Shown here: in pieces, positions 10,913-22,946 of the stretch | Position numbering within the stretch: position 1 is the stretch's first letter | Layout: each line of letters opens with the position of its first letter | DNA from: Cladorrhinum sp. PSN259 | Taxonomy: Eukaryota > Ascomycota > Sordariomycetes > Sordariales > Podosporaceae | Reading direction: 5' to 3' | NCBI GenBank assembly: GCA_033725935.1 | Contig: MU867141.1 | Coordinates: 1-64,000 of the forward strand | Length of the DNA: 64,000 nucleotides | Made by a program: the position numbers and the translations under genes | The notes under the pieces: generated by a model | Database searches by the model: none | What the model was told of the DNA's origin: nothing | What the model saw: only the letters and a program-made list of their open reading frames with translations

Positions 10913-12060
10913 TCAACTGACAGCTGCAACGCTTAAATACCTCCGCAGCAAGAAGTAGTCAAGGCCCCCCGTGCCGAACATGAGGGCGAAGGCTACCTCG
11001 ACAGAAACTTGGCTAGCCGGTTTTGTATGATCCATCTCCATCTCGCGTGCAACGCCGCGGGTAACCAGCCCCAGCATGCCGTATACGTGATCCCGGCCGT
11101 CTGGCGCGTCAGCATTATCGTGGTAAGGTGGCGGAGGCACCTCGATGCCGACTCGAATGTTGGCGGGGATCTGATCTCGGAGGTACGCATTGTCTATCTG
11201 GTGGAAAATGGATCTGCGAAGCTGCAAAAACTAAGTGCTAAAGGGCGATTTATCCGACCCTAACCGGCAGCACCTCCTGAGTGTATCATGAATCGCAAAG
11301 GCTGTGAGGGAATCTCGAATCCCGTTCCACGGTAGCATAAATCGATTATAGACGAACTCGACCAGCCTCGAGATGGCGATTCATTGCGCGATCCACATAT
11401 AAATCCGATAGCAATCGCTGAAAATAACCACCAGCGCTTGCATGTAGTGTCACTACAGCCGCGACAGGTAGTAGACTCGACATAGCTGTCGGTCTAATGA
11501 TGCTGCCGCCTCGTTGCGAGGCGGAGAAAAGCGGAAACTGCCAAAGGTAGGTGTTGGGCTTGACGAGACGGAGGATTGCCATAGAGCCGCACAAGTGAAA
11601 ATCCCGCGGGAGGACAGCCCTCGCATCGTCCAATTTTTCGCTCTCAACACAATCATTAAGAATTGCTCCCCCGCTCGTCATTGGGATTGACTTCTACGGT
11701 CACGACCTCATATTTGAAGCCAAGGCCCGCACGGTCATGGCTGTCACAAACACCGTATAGTGTCTAGCTACTACATGGGATGGAAGGTGGCGTCTTCCTG
11801 CATTCTGCTCGTTACGAGCGCCATCAACGCAAAGTGCTTCGAGCCTTCGTCGCTAAGGCAGAACGGCTTTACCGAATCTTTCATTGCTAATGGGCTTGCC
11901 AGAAGCATAAGCGAAGAATGAGAGCTTGTTGCAGGTTATGGAGGGGTCGGCTACCACTGCGACGGGAACCAGGGCGCTATGTTATACCTCGCTATTACGC
12001 GATGGATGCATTGTTGCTGGCAAGAGGCTGGTGCGGCGATGAAGGCCGGGAAGATATGAA
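10913..12060 (-). pseudogene. HET-domain (heterokaryon incompatibility) gene remnant
   Basis: The minus-strand frame at 11227-10913 contains GRDHVYGMLGLVTRG followed by KPASQVSVEVAFALM and GGLDYFLL, matching the central part of HET domains (RDxVYGxLGL motif). Just upstream, LPWNGIRDSLTAFAIHDTL and CRLGSDKSPFST are in the same frame, separated by a TAG at 11233-11231 where Gln fits (CAG to TAG). Further upstream (about 11680-12050) protein-like but frame-broken sequence continues. HET proteins trigger cell death on fusion of incompatible hyphae; this copy is broken. The 5' limit is approximate. Confidence 0.55.
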
Positions 12061-12547
12061 CGTTTTGGCGGTTGCCGAGTAGCTGAGATTACAGATGTGT
12101 AAGGGGTTATCTAGAAGAGCTAAGAATGGTTCCGCGGGAGAGTGCGTTGAACTTTGAGGTAGGTTATGATTCGAAGCAAGTTTAGATGAAGCAAAGGAGC
12201 AATTACGACAAGATGCGAATTTTTTTTAGGCCGGAGAGGTGGCTGGAGGCGGCAGAAACACGAAGGTGGTGAAGTGGCAGCGGCAATGACTCATTCACAC
12301 ATTGTTTCTGCACGAGATGCGTGAGACGAATCCTGGTTGCGCTCGGCCCCACCTCGTTTTCGTAGGACTGATGGGGATAGCTTATATTTACGCCCCTAAG
12401 CTGATCCTACGCGTAGATCCGGGTCACGCTTTCCCTCGTCACCATCTCACGTAAACCCCCTGACAAATCAAATAAACAATGCTCCGGACATCCCGGGAAA
12501 GGACTGGAAAACAGGTAACAGACCTGGGGCCATGGTTTCTAGTAAGG
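12061..12547. other. Intergenic; upstream region of epoxide hydrolase
   Basis: No coding content recognised. The right end leads into the TATA box of the next gene. Confidence 0.4.
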
Positions 12548-12557
12548 TATATAAAGG
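12548..12557 (+). promoter_or_regulatory. TATA box of the epoxide hydrolase gene
   Basis: TATATAAAGG lies 86 bases before the ATG at 12643, and that ATG is the first one downstream. This supports the chosen start. Confidence 0.6.
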
Positions 12558-12642
12558 CTACCCTTAGCCTTGTAAACATTGCAGCCCACCGTAGGTCCGG
12601 CTTGCTCTTAGCTTCTTTTGACTCGAACAATCTGGGAACATC

Positions 12643-14046
12643 ATGGTCGACGCAGGCTTCGGTATCGTGCCGCTCGGCATCCCGGGCCAACTGGCACCGT
12701 TCAACATCCACATCCCCGACAGCAAGCTAAACCAGCTCTCCAATCTACTCGACACAGGCATCATAGGGACGCCCTCGTTTTACAACACGCACAACGTCAC
12801 CGATAGCCCCGACTACGCCTTTGGCATAACTAGAGACTGGTTTGCGGACGCTGCAAGCTTCTGGTCCAACGACTTCGACTGGCGCTCCCACGAAAAGTAC
12901 TGGAACTCATTCCCCCAATTCACTATCAACGTGACTGCCCCTTCGGATGGCCAGATCTTCAACCTTCATTTTGCAGCTTTGTTCTCCCAAAAACAAGACG
13001 CGGTACCAATCCTGTTCTCACACGGGTGGCCCTCCTCGTGGATTGACTACCTCCCCATGTTCGAGCTCTTGACGGCCAAATACACGCCCGAGACGCTCCC
13101 CTACCACATCATCACACCGTCCATCCCAGATTACGGTTTCTCGACTCGGAGCAACCTGACCGAGTCGGAGCTCAACTTGTACACGGCCGCCGAGGCACTC
13201 AACGAGCTGATGAAGGGCCTCGGCTTTGATGCGTACATTGCCCAGGGCGGAGACGTCGGGTCCGGCATCACAGCGGCCATCGGCGCCACCCACGATGAAT
13301 GCAAAGCTGTGCACTTCAACAACTTCTTGCTCACCCCATCAGAGACGGCAGCGGTTGGAAATCTGCCGCGCACGGCTGCCGAGAACGCCTCGCTTGCACT
13401 GGCAGCCGGTTATCTGTATGGCGCGACAGGGTACATGCTTGAACAGGGGACGAAACCTGGCGCAATTTCGCTCATTCTGGACTCGAGCCCTCTTGCGCTT
13501 CTGGGCTGGTAATTATGGCCCTCTCTCTCTCGTATCGTGCGTAGCTGACGGTTCCCCCACCCCCTTGGTAAAAAAAAAACAGGATTGGATCCATATACGC
13601 CGAATTTACAGACCACTCCGTCGACAAAATCCTCACTCAGGTATCGTGGTACTGGCACTCCAAGTCGTATGGCCGTTCTCTTTGGGCGTACAGGGCCGCG
13701 TGGCAAGGTCTGCTCAGGGACAAGCCGGCAGGGTTGCTGCCGTCGCCCCTTGCCATCACCAATAAACCTTTGGGTTATTCTTGGTACCCGAACGAGGCCC
13801 TGACTGTTGCCAAGTCATGGCTGGAGCACTGGTTCCCCGAGAACTTGGTGCAGTTCAATGCCCATGAGAAGGTTGAGTTATTCCCCACTCGTGCTTAAGT
13901 TTGAGAAACTAGACGTCAGTTTCACGGTTCAAGGCTGACATCCAAGTAAACAGGGCGGCCATTTTGCGGCTGTGGACGACCCCGAGGGCTTTCTGCAGGA
14001 TGTAGAGGAATTTGTCGCAATCGTTAAGACGAGGGTGGAATTCTGA
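12643..14046 (+). CDS. Epoxide hydrolase (alpha/beta-hydrolase fold, microsomal-like)
   Basis: Three exons (12643-13508, 13583-13871, 13954-14046) give a 415-residue protein, normal for the family; both introns (74 and 82 bases) have GT..AG ends and restore frame. It hydrolyses epoxides to diols through an Asp ester intermediate. Visible motifs: N-terminal EHN-type region (PFNIHIPDSKLNQL), oxyanion motif HGWP at 127-130, nucleophile Asp204 in QGGDVGSG, lid segment GATGYMLEQGTKP, and catalytic His388 in GGHFAAVDDPE. The start at 12643 is the first ATG after a TATA box. No signal peptide is evident. It is intact despite lying between damaged genes. Natural substrate unknown; detoxification or lipid-epoxide turnover is inference. 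Confidence 0.9.
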
Positions 14047-14099
14047 ACTATCTAGCGTTACTGTAACTAACCGAGGCTGAACAAGTTTACCCAATACTT

Positions 14100-15001
14100 A
14101 AAGAAGCTGGCAAGAGCTAGCGGTCCTAGAGGAGTTTGTAGTCTATGAAAATCCGGATGCCGCTTAAAAAAGTGGGTGACGGGGCTGAGAGACTATATAT
14201 ACGAACACGAGAGAAGCAGAGGAGATTATACGGAGGAAGCCTCGCTAAGGGTAGAGCGTTTATAGCTAATAATAATTTTTGCTATAACGATTATGAATTA
14301 AATATGAAACATAAAATGTTATATATGCTAGGAAAACTGTAGAGGATATCTTTTAATTGTTGCTAAACTCCTTCGTTGCTTAGCTACCTAGCTGTTTAAT
14401 TAACGAATAATAATAAATTCTACTGCGAGATAAATAGCGCATGGAACTCCCGGTTTAGGGTGATAAAATTACCTGCGTAGGGGAATAAAGGTAAAAAGTT
14501 GGTACCTTATTTAATATAATGCGGTGTTAACTTTATCCTTGACCGATATATTTTCTTCTAGCAATAAGCCCCTTTACTCTTAGGAAACGCGGCTGTTCTA
14601 GCTATCGGACCTTTATTGTTCACTAGCGTTAACGCTAGTTTTAGTAACAGCAATAGTATGCGAATATTTTCTCAATAGGAAAAAAGAGACTAATCATTCC
14701 TATCGTTAACTTAAGATTTATAAGATTAACAAATGCAAGGAAATATAGGAACTAATTATTATTATTAGTTATTAAAAGCTCTATATAAAAAAGATACTGT
14801 TTAATCTTTCCCCTTCATTCATAAGTCCGGTGCGGCTTGCGGCTAAAATCGACCATGCAAGCCACATCGCTTTAGAGTTCTAGATTCAGCGACATTGCCA
14901 ACTATCACGATCACTAAGACTATTCAGTCAGTAACTTGCAGTAATCTTTCAGCTAGGAAACTAGCTTAAAATTATTTATACCTCTCCTAGTACCCCCGTC
15001 C
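14100..15001. other. AT-rich repeat-like relic
   Basis: From about 14110 to 14820 the DNA is strongly AT-rich with many TA dinucleotides and no reading frame I can interpret, resembling RIP-decayed transposon DNA. The last 150 bases return to normal composition. Confidence 0.45.
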
Positions 15002-15737
15002 TTGAGTTCTTCTTTCCCCTCTTCTTACCATCACAGCCATCCTTCCTCACCTCAATACCAACATACAATCATCGTCATAATACTCTTCCCAGCCCATCTC
15101 CTGCTTACTCTTGCTATCTTTTACTCACCCATCTACGCCTCGGGGGAGTCTATCCAAACCATCTCGGCCGTCGATGGCTTCAGCCAGTAGCGACTATGCG
15201 CAAGGTCTTGCTTCTACAATGAGGTCGGCGACGACCTCATCGGCTTCAGCATGAAGTGCTGCGAGACTTTTGGGTCTCCGACGTGCAAGGGTGGCGTTGC
15301 CGACCAGTGCTACTGTCGAGAGGACTTGCGGCCTAAGGCAGTGCATTGGCTATCGCGGTATGTCGAGATAAGATGCACAACGAACAAGGCGGATTTTTCT
15401 AGTGCCATGGCTGTGTATGATGGGTATTGCAGTAGGGTCAACATAGGAGCGGCGGGGCCACCGGCGGCCACTAGTACGGGGTCAAGTGGTGGTAATGGAG
15501 GTGGAGGTGGAGGTGGAGAAAGCCTGCCTACGCCAACGGTCAGAATCACACAAACTGTTGGTATTATTGAGAACCAGACGGCAAAATCGGGTGCGTACTG
15601 GATGGTAGGGGCCGGGAAGAGAGTAAGTATTTGCCTACGTCACTATCTAGTATATAAGAAGCGAGCTAACGTCGACTCCTAAATAGCAGTATGCGCAGCT
15701 TGCATTGGTAATCCTAGCTTGTTTGTGGAGCTTTTAA
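15002..15737 (+). pseudogene. Small Cys-rich, GPI-anchor-like surface protein with nonsense mutation
   Basis: The frame contains a signal-peptide-like hydrophobic stretch (IIVIILFPAHLLLTLAIFYS), then ESIQTISAVDGFSQ, a TAG at 15188-15190, and directly in the same frame RLCARSCFYNEVGDDLIG. A Cys-rich domain follows (MKCCETF, CKGG, CYC, RCTTN, YCS), then a Gly/Ser linker. An intron at 15623-15686 (GTAAGT..TAG) leads to a short hydrophobic C-terminus, QYAQLALVILACLWSF, as in GPI-anchored proteins. There is no ATG before the signal peptide. The stop fits CAG to TAG. A Tyr in LSRYVEIRC probably replaces a conserved Cys (TGT to TAT). All changes are G:C to A:T. Function of the family is unknown to me. 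Confidence 0.65.
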
Positions 15738-16489
15738 TGTTGATTTGGTGGTTCCATAAGGTCTCGGAGCGTGCTTTGGTGACGATGGGTAGGAGACGAG
15801 AGAGAATCAGAAAACGAGAGCAGAGGAGGAGGGGGGGGGGGAGGGGGGGGTCCTCTTTATAGACTGACAGAATTAATATCTGTCGTAACCGGCCAATCAT
15901 CCCCCTTTTCTCTCAGTTCGACTGATGTATGTGAAATTCGGCTATGAGATGCACTGAGAATCCCGGCAAGAACCTGAAATTCCGAGAATCTAGCCGCAAT
16001 GGTTCTACATCTGTGACGATGTTAGCTTCCCTCGAGAATGGAACTGAAGCGTATAACTGATATTTCTGACAGTTTACTGCCTGCCTAATGGAACTCTCCG
16101 GGATTACCCGCTGATTGAAGCTACGAAGAATTTGCAATGTATTGTATGATTGTGATTTGATCGCATCGCCCTCATAACCGCCATCGGCATACCGCTCAGT
16201 GGTTTAAAAACTCGAAACAGTGTCCTCAGATTCTCTTATACCCAGGTGTTAACAATCACCTTTGGAGGCAGTTAAAACAGCATCGATCCCAGACTAGTAG
16301 TGATACAAATCCGGCGAATTTGCCGCAAAAGGCACAAGCTTTAGTGCATAGTGCGTTGTAAAGGTCGAATAGAGATACGCTAATAGCAAGTCGTGTTCGT
16401 AATCGGTAGCAAAGGTAGGTCTAACTGCGAATCTGTACAAAAAGCACTTGCAAGCTTAATAACGGATTCAATTTTATAATGTTGTGGTG
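15738..16489. other. Intergenic; no gene seen
   Basis: Contains a G-rich run at about 15831-15850. No coding or RNA feature is supported. Confidence 0.4.
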
Positions 16490-17663
16490 CTAAACGGCAC
16501 TGCTACTACCCGCAGCACCCCCTCGCGCGCCAATCATCCGTCTTTCCGATTCGCCCTCTCCTTTTACTGACTGGTCCTCCGTCCCGGGCCATGGCGGCAG
16601 CTCAACATCACTCCTAAACACTGGGTTTTCTCCTGTAGAGAAATATTTTGCAAGAAGCGGGCGAAGCGTCGGCAGACAAACACAGACCATGCCGCAGGCC
16701 AGCTCGCCCATGGACCAGCTGGTAATGGTTACAGTATGAAAGGTGAAATCTGGGTTGTGGCCTTTGCCTAAGAACACAAGGCGGATGATAGAGATTGCAC
16801 ATGTGCTATTTGGGGTCAGAGCCTGTCAGTCCGCTTCCTGGGTAAATCTGTATAGGATATTCTTACAAGAAACCGAGGCTGAAGATGCCGAGGAGACACA
16901 TCTTGTCTACGGTACGGAGGCGCAAGATGTTGAGGACCGGCAGCGGTAGGACGAAAATAGCAATATCGGTCACGATATTCCCGGAGGCATGGACGTACCA
17001 CTGCGCGCCGATAGGGATACACTCGGGGCTACTGCTCTTGTCCCAGAAGCCCGAGATAGGCCGGCACTGGAAGATAATAAGGGATAGCTGGAGTATGCCC
17101 CACACCCCTACAACCACCAGCAGGACGTAGCACGCGGTTCGCACCTTCGGCAGCGGGAAGATGCGCAGGTAATGCAGGAGGAAGCAGACTTTAACGGCGA
17201 TCAGGGACGAGCGATACAGAACAACCGAGATAAAAAAGGTCTTTTTTTAGGTAGGGAAGGTGGCAAATCATGTTAGTGGACCTGAGGGGTGCGATTGTCT
17301 GAGCAGAGGGGGTGGAACGCACTCTCCAAAGGTTTTTTATCTCATCTGGTTGCAATGTCCAAACATGCAGGCCTAAGCCTTGCGTTGTGCCTTGTATTAC
17401 TCGTTAGCATGGTTATCGGAGCTAATGCGGTGCCAAAGGCTCCAGTGCAGACTAATATACTTACTAATAACTACTGAGATGCCACATAGCAGGGTAAATA
17501 CAAATGCGACCGCCACTGCCCAGTCGTCGATGCCGACGCTTTTTACGATCGCGAAGCGTGTGTAGAGGCGAAGGAAGACCGCGATCGCCGTCACCGAAAT
17601 TCCTAACGCAGAGACAGCGATAGCGATGCTCTGCCGATCCGGGGCTGTGCTAGCATTATCCAT
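16490..17663 (-). CDS. SAT4/PTH11-type rhodopsin-fold integral membrane protein
   Basis: Four exons (17663-17465, 17390-17323, 17240-16867, 16805-16490) encode 318 residues; the three introns (74, 82 and 61 bases) all keep frame. The protein matches the fungal rhodopsin-like family: an N-terminal membrane span (SIAIAVSALGISVTAIAVFLRLYTR cut here at 20 by rule: see span at residues 12-34), the loop GLGLHVWTLQPDEI, the block SLIAVKVCFLLHYLRIFP, then CRPISGFWD, a span with TDIAIFVLPLPVL, and SWSMGELACGMVCVCLPTLRPL. Seven membrane spans are expected. The C-terminal tail is polar, ending in SSSAV. Members include PTH11-like receptors and many of unknown role; no CFEM domain is present. The gene is intact although pseudogenes flank it on both sides. 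Confidence 0.88.
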
Positions 17664-19205
17664 TAAAGCTGCTGTTGTTATCTTATGGGAAATACCAGTA
17701 GGTAATGAATGCCGAGTTAATGAGCTTAGGCGAACCTGAGGTGCAATAATGAACTGGAATGAGGTGGACACGAATACCTGCGGTTTCAGGTTGCTTAAAA
17801 CTGCCAAGTCGCCCCGCAGCGTCTGCTTTTTCTAGTGTAGCACAATGTCCGAAAGAATAGGTTATTCTCCTTTCTTTTTCATTTCTTCCTAAATTTCCGA
17901 AAAGTTCCAGCCCCTTTATTACTAGCCTTTCTCAGTACTAGTTTTCCCACCTTCTAACCCTTTAACCACCTACTTAATAACCTCTCTTTTGCATGAGAAG
18001 GTCCTAACTAGTGACGGCGTATTAATTGTACGCCAAATCCTTGCAGTTTTGGTTGATCCTGATGAAGATAATATCGAATTAGAGCACGAATTCTTTGCCG
18101 AAATAGAAGACGATTTGGGGGAGGTTGACGAAGTCCCCTGGGCAAGTGGGTAGCTAAGTGGTTGCCAGGGTGTTCAGGGATTTAAACCCCAAATCGGGCC
18201 ATTGTTGCATCCTTCTGAAAGCCACGGCGCTCGCTAGAGTCGCCACTACTGTCTTACTTAATAACCCTGTACGTTTGATTCGCAACTCGCGGCAGGCAAC
18301 GGCATCCTCCGCCAGCCCGATGTGTCAAACTAACCAGGTGGGCTGAAGGCCGCATGTCAGGTCTCCGGAGCCATGGCACCGGTTCAGCACTACTGAGTTA
18401 GCGCAAGCAACACACATGAAAAACCCAGGCCGCTAAGACCTCTCGCTAGCGCCACCAGCGCGCACCACTGAAAAAATTACACATTAAAATCAACAACTGC
18501 AAGCCGCATAGCACTTTAGATTTTGCGATGACGGGCAGGTACAGTTAAAGTTCTTGCGGTAATGCGTTGTTTTTAATACCACATACTGCCGATATTAATA
18601 CAGTCTCAAACGCTTTCAGGCATGGATTTCAGAAGCTGGCCTATGCCATAGGAATCAATGGGGATGTTTAAAGAGATTGCTACAGGTATTGTGATTTCGA
18701 AATCAAACGTTTATAGAGAGAGTATTTATTGTAATTCGGTTAGCGTCTCGTCTTGTAGCGGTGAAGCGTGGTTAGGATATATCTCGTTCGTTTGAGTTTG
18801 GACATGCTCAGCCTAAGCATGATCTAAAGTCGTGTTAATCAGTCCAACTTCCCGGATTCGTCGCCGCACTCGATGATTTATAGGAACTTAAAGACATTCT
18901 ATAGTAATTCATCTGCCCTAGCACACGTAACTATATTTTCTATAAGGGATAGATATCAGTCCCATAAGAAAAAGCTAAGAGCTATTGCTATAAAATAATC
19001 TAGCAACTTTTATCAGCATCGGTGCTACTTAGCTTCGTTTAAGGTTTATCATTTTGTTTTTTTTTAAGGGCAGGCTATACCAGGTGGCATCATTATCTCT
19101 TTAAACCCAAATTCTAAGCATGTACTCGAAGTAAATAGCCCACCTTCACCGACCTACATTTGTTTATTAACTAGGTACTCTCTTTACCTCTTAGTCGCTA
19201 ACCTC
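17664..19205. other. Intergenic, partly AT-rich repeat relic
   Basis: A plus-strand stretch at about 17990-18151 reads as protein-like acidic sequence (LVDPDEDNIELEHEFFAEIE), possibly a transposon coding fragment, but has no start. The remainder to 19200 is AT-rich with no gene recognised. Confidence 0.4.
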
Positions 19206-22200
19206 AGCCGCCCCCATCTAAATACTCAAAATCGACCCCAAACCTCGTTCCCGTAACCTCCCCATCTTCATCCCTCATTTCCTCCAGCCCATAGCAAATA
19301 GCTTTCCTTCAAAAATTCCAGCCTTGCTCATCTCCTCGTCACTCAACCACTCCGAGCCCTCAGGGATAGTATCGAGCAAGGCAGAGTCAGTAATTAAACT
19401 TGCTACGGCTGCGATACTAGATGGGTTCTTAGGCAACAGTGACCTCGTGTTCCTTAACAGTATATACGTCAAAACGACGCAGCAGAACATGAAACCCAAA
19501 AGTCCCTCTAAAATCCGCGTCGAGATCCGATTCTAGCGTAGCCGTAGTCGGCCCAGTTGCTGCACAGCCAATACGCCTTCGTACATTACATGATCCTGTT
19601 CGTGCGGGCTAGCATTCGCATTCGTGGTTGCCTCTGCCGTAACCAGAATTGGACCCTGGGAGAACAGACGCGAGTTGCTAAGCATCTGCGCCATGATGAT
19701 TTAGTATGCCGTTTCGAGCGTATCTCTGAGACGGTGGACATTCTCAGGGCTAACCATGTCGGCCATAGGCGTGCCGTTGCGCCCGTAGACTACAACGGGG
19801 AACATCCCCCCAAGATCGGCGTCAAAAGACATGCCAACGTTGGCCATTAGGCGCAGAAACGAGTAGTGCTCGTCTAACTCGTCAAAAAAATCAGGGACAT
19901 GGCTAAGAAAGAGACTGCTAGGCTCTGCGGGATCCGACTGGCCGTTGCCGTTGCCGTTGCCGCCGTGCGGTGACGAAATGGTGACTAACTGCCATTTCCG
20001 CAACATAAATGTTGCGGAAACGGATACAGTTTCAACTAACGGCATACAACCGAGGTAAGATAATGTATCGATCATGCCGTTTCTTGTATGGCTAGCTACG
20101 GCAACGACATTCGGGCATTTCGGGTCGTAAATGCCACCCCGGCCGAGCATTATCGAGCTTACAGCAAATGTTTATCCAAAGAATCCGGTACCCGTGAAGT
20201 TCTGCTTAATTCGGGGACGCTCGGTATTGGGTGCAGGAAAATATGAGTCCTATAAAAGAGGGCGGGGATTTGGAGCACAGCCGTTCAGCTGTTCGAATGT
20301 AATAGGCGTGCAGTTTAGAATCCCCCTAGCGGCTTGGAGTGAGCTGATTGTGACAAGAGATGCCCGACTACCGATGCTTCCAGGGGTTTCAGCAGCCATC
20401 GCAGCAGTACCGACATCATCGAGTTGAAGCCGTGGGTGGGCAAGATCTTGGTAGGTCCAGGTAAGGTCCGAGATGTTGTTCGAGAGAATCATATTTGCGT
20501 ATCTTAACCCCGTAGCACCGTCGGTTGCGCTGAGGTTGAAGGATTCAAACCGAGTAACCTTGGTGAGGCCGGTCAGGGCCGATGGCTCAGTCAAGAACAA
20601 ACCGCTGGTGATGATTGTCAAGAAGGGGGCTATCAATCCCGCCAGTCCTGCTGTTACAACGGCCCATCGACGCTTACGCAGCGCGTTCCAAAGTGCCGAC
20701 ACTCCAATGTACCGCAGGTGATTCTCGCTGATGGTTGTGTTCGCTGGTGCATTGCCCTTTCGAAGGATGTGATATGGGTCAATAACCTTTGCAGTCATGC
20801 TCAGCGATCCCAACAACAAACTCATACCAACCATAACGGCAGAAGGGAGATAGGTCCGAGAATAGTAGGCTGCAGTATCGGAAATCTGGACAGTGGCCAG
20901 ACCGTTGTCGCGAGCCGAGTGCTGATATAGGAGCTCTAGACCGATAAATAAAATAGGAAACGCTCCGAGTATAAGAACCTGGCCTGGTATCGTCACCGGA
21001 AATTCGCGATACCACTTCAACTTGGTGTTGGACACAGAACCATCCTCGTCCTCGGTAGATTTAGCATTGGGGGTTGCTAATAAGGGCCCTGTCTCTATAG
21101 ATCTAGTCTTTTCGATTGTGAATGTCTGACGGCAACCATCGTCGGATTGCTCAACCCGAGAGCTGAATCTTTGGCCTTTTAGAAGCGTAGAAAGCATACC
21201 TGTGTTGACAACTCCAGTGTGTTTTGTAACTTTGTAGTGATTGCGTCGCACCTTGCCAAAACGGTTGCCACTCCGAACATTGTTAATGGATCCCACGGAG
21301 CTGCCGTCTCCAAGTCCCTCAAGGCAAGTAGAAGACAACCGGCGAGCATTACCAGAAGCACAAGAGAGAATTGCATCAGCCCGAAAGACAGCCCCGATAT
21401 AACGAGTAGTGTTTCTCGTGTAGTAGTAACGCCCAGAACTACTGTATGTTAAGGTGCTTTGAGATAAATATTCGTAATCTGTGCTCTGACGAGACCAAAG
21501 AGATCAGAGAGGGCTGCTTGAAAAACGGTAGGATCCTTGCTCTTGCGGAGCGAGGTAGTTATAGCCGCCTCAATAAGACTCTCCATACCGAGGGACAGAG
21601 ATTGCTGAGACTCTGCAAGTGTCCGTGCAGACTCGGTAAGTAAAGTCCACGGGGTGACGGCTAAAAAGATTTGGTCTGCCTCGGAATCAGGATGATTGCT
21701 AACGGGAACTTGAGGTAATGCTGTGAAGTCTCCATTCATGTCTCGGGCCAGTGTCTCTTCGCGTTTCTGGACTGAAAAGGTTGGGTTGCACACGATGCTA
21801 AATTCAGGGGTGAAGTCTCGGCTGTGTGACCAGTTACCCCTGATGATAACCAACCGGCCATTCCCCTTGCTTTGAGACTCCTCAGAGTGACGGCTGTTGG
21901 AGCAAAAGCTCCCATTGTAGGCGAATGAGCTCTGTTCACCAATGCTGATGTGTAGACCAGAACAGGAAGTAGTCTCCACAACAATGTCAGCTTCGAGTCC
22001 TTCTGTTATTCCAACCACAGGATTCAGAGCCATGCCTCTCGTTGTCGGACTATCTGGGAGGGTATTGGGCGTTGAGACAGCTTTGGGCATTACGCAAAGC
22101 CTAGTTACGTTAGCTAGCTCGCAGGAGAGCTTGCCCTCAAAAACTTAGACGTTGGCTGTTATGTCAAGAGAAAGGGCTTAGACAGATAGATGTTAGACTA

Positions 22201-22946
22201 CAGCTGGGTATAAACTGGCTGGGGGTTGACTTACCGAGACCATCCAGCGGTTGAAATTGTTGAAAGGCATATTGGTGGCTGGTCCCCAAGGGGTAAGACA
22301 GGTTGGACGTCAGTATGGCGTAGACATTGGTGGCTGGCCTTGAATCTACTGGACCTAAACTCGTGGCTGAGAATCCCTCCATGATCAGGAGTTTGCTTTT
22401 GTCATGATGAAGGGATCTTTCCGTCGAGATAAAAAGTCTGCTGCAGATAATGATGGCGAATTGAAGTAGAAGAGTGCTACCAGCAGTGCCAAAGACCATT
22501 CAGTGCTTGCGACGGAGTGATTTGTATAAGCTCACAAAGTTCAAAGGGCTGATGTAGTCGAGCAGCAGGCTGTTGCTTGCTCGTTTGGCTTCTTTAGCCA
22601 TCAGCATCCACGGGGCCATTTCCTTCACCCAAAAGTCGACTGAGGCCCAGAAAGCAGCTAGGGCGGCAAAAACTGGCCGACATGTTACCAACTATTTGGA
22701 ATGCAAAGTAAAAACTGTAGGGCTGTAAAATGGAAGGTGAATACCGGCAGTAGGACCATAGATCCAGAGATATCGGAGTTTTGGATCGGCTGGAGCGACG
22801 CACCCATGCCGTGAAGAGAGAATGAACAAAGCCGCAAGAGCGAGTATGAGCGTAATGAAGACAAGAATGAATGTTAGAAGGACAGCGCGTCTAAGGAACA
22901 AAGGACTCCAGCGTGATGGCAATGTTGAGCGTACATGCACCATCAT
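19206..22946 (-). pseudogene. DUF3433-family membrane protein, RIP-inactivated
   Basis: The protein is recognisable from end to end as a fungal DUF3433 multi-span membrane protein of unknown function: ATG at 22946, first span RRAVLLTFILVFITLILAL, YGPTA joined over intron 22744-22673 to VFAALAAFW, intron 22234-22156, a second unit with WYREFPVTIPGQVLILGAFP and LPSAVMVGMSLLLG, and C-terminal LLPKNPSSIAAVASLITD. Seven in-frame stops interrupt it: TGA at 22502-22500 where Trp fits (RRKH*MVFG), and TAA or TAG where Gln fits at 22147, 21451, 20252, 20174, 19703 and 19535. A one-base shift lies near 21200, and another near 19285, after which the frame continues to about 19206. Every stop is explained by C to T at CpA, the RIP signature. 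Not functional. Confidence 0.85.

Noticed and set aside
19206..22946. Starship captain (DUF3435 tyrosine recombinase)
   Set aside because: The name is similar, but the protein is of the DUF3433 membrane family; it has many hydrophobic spans and no recombinase motifs.
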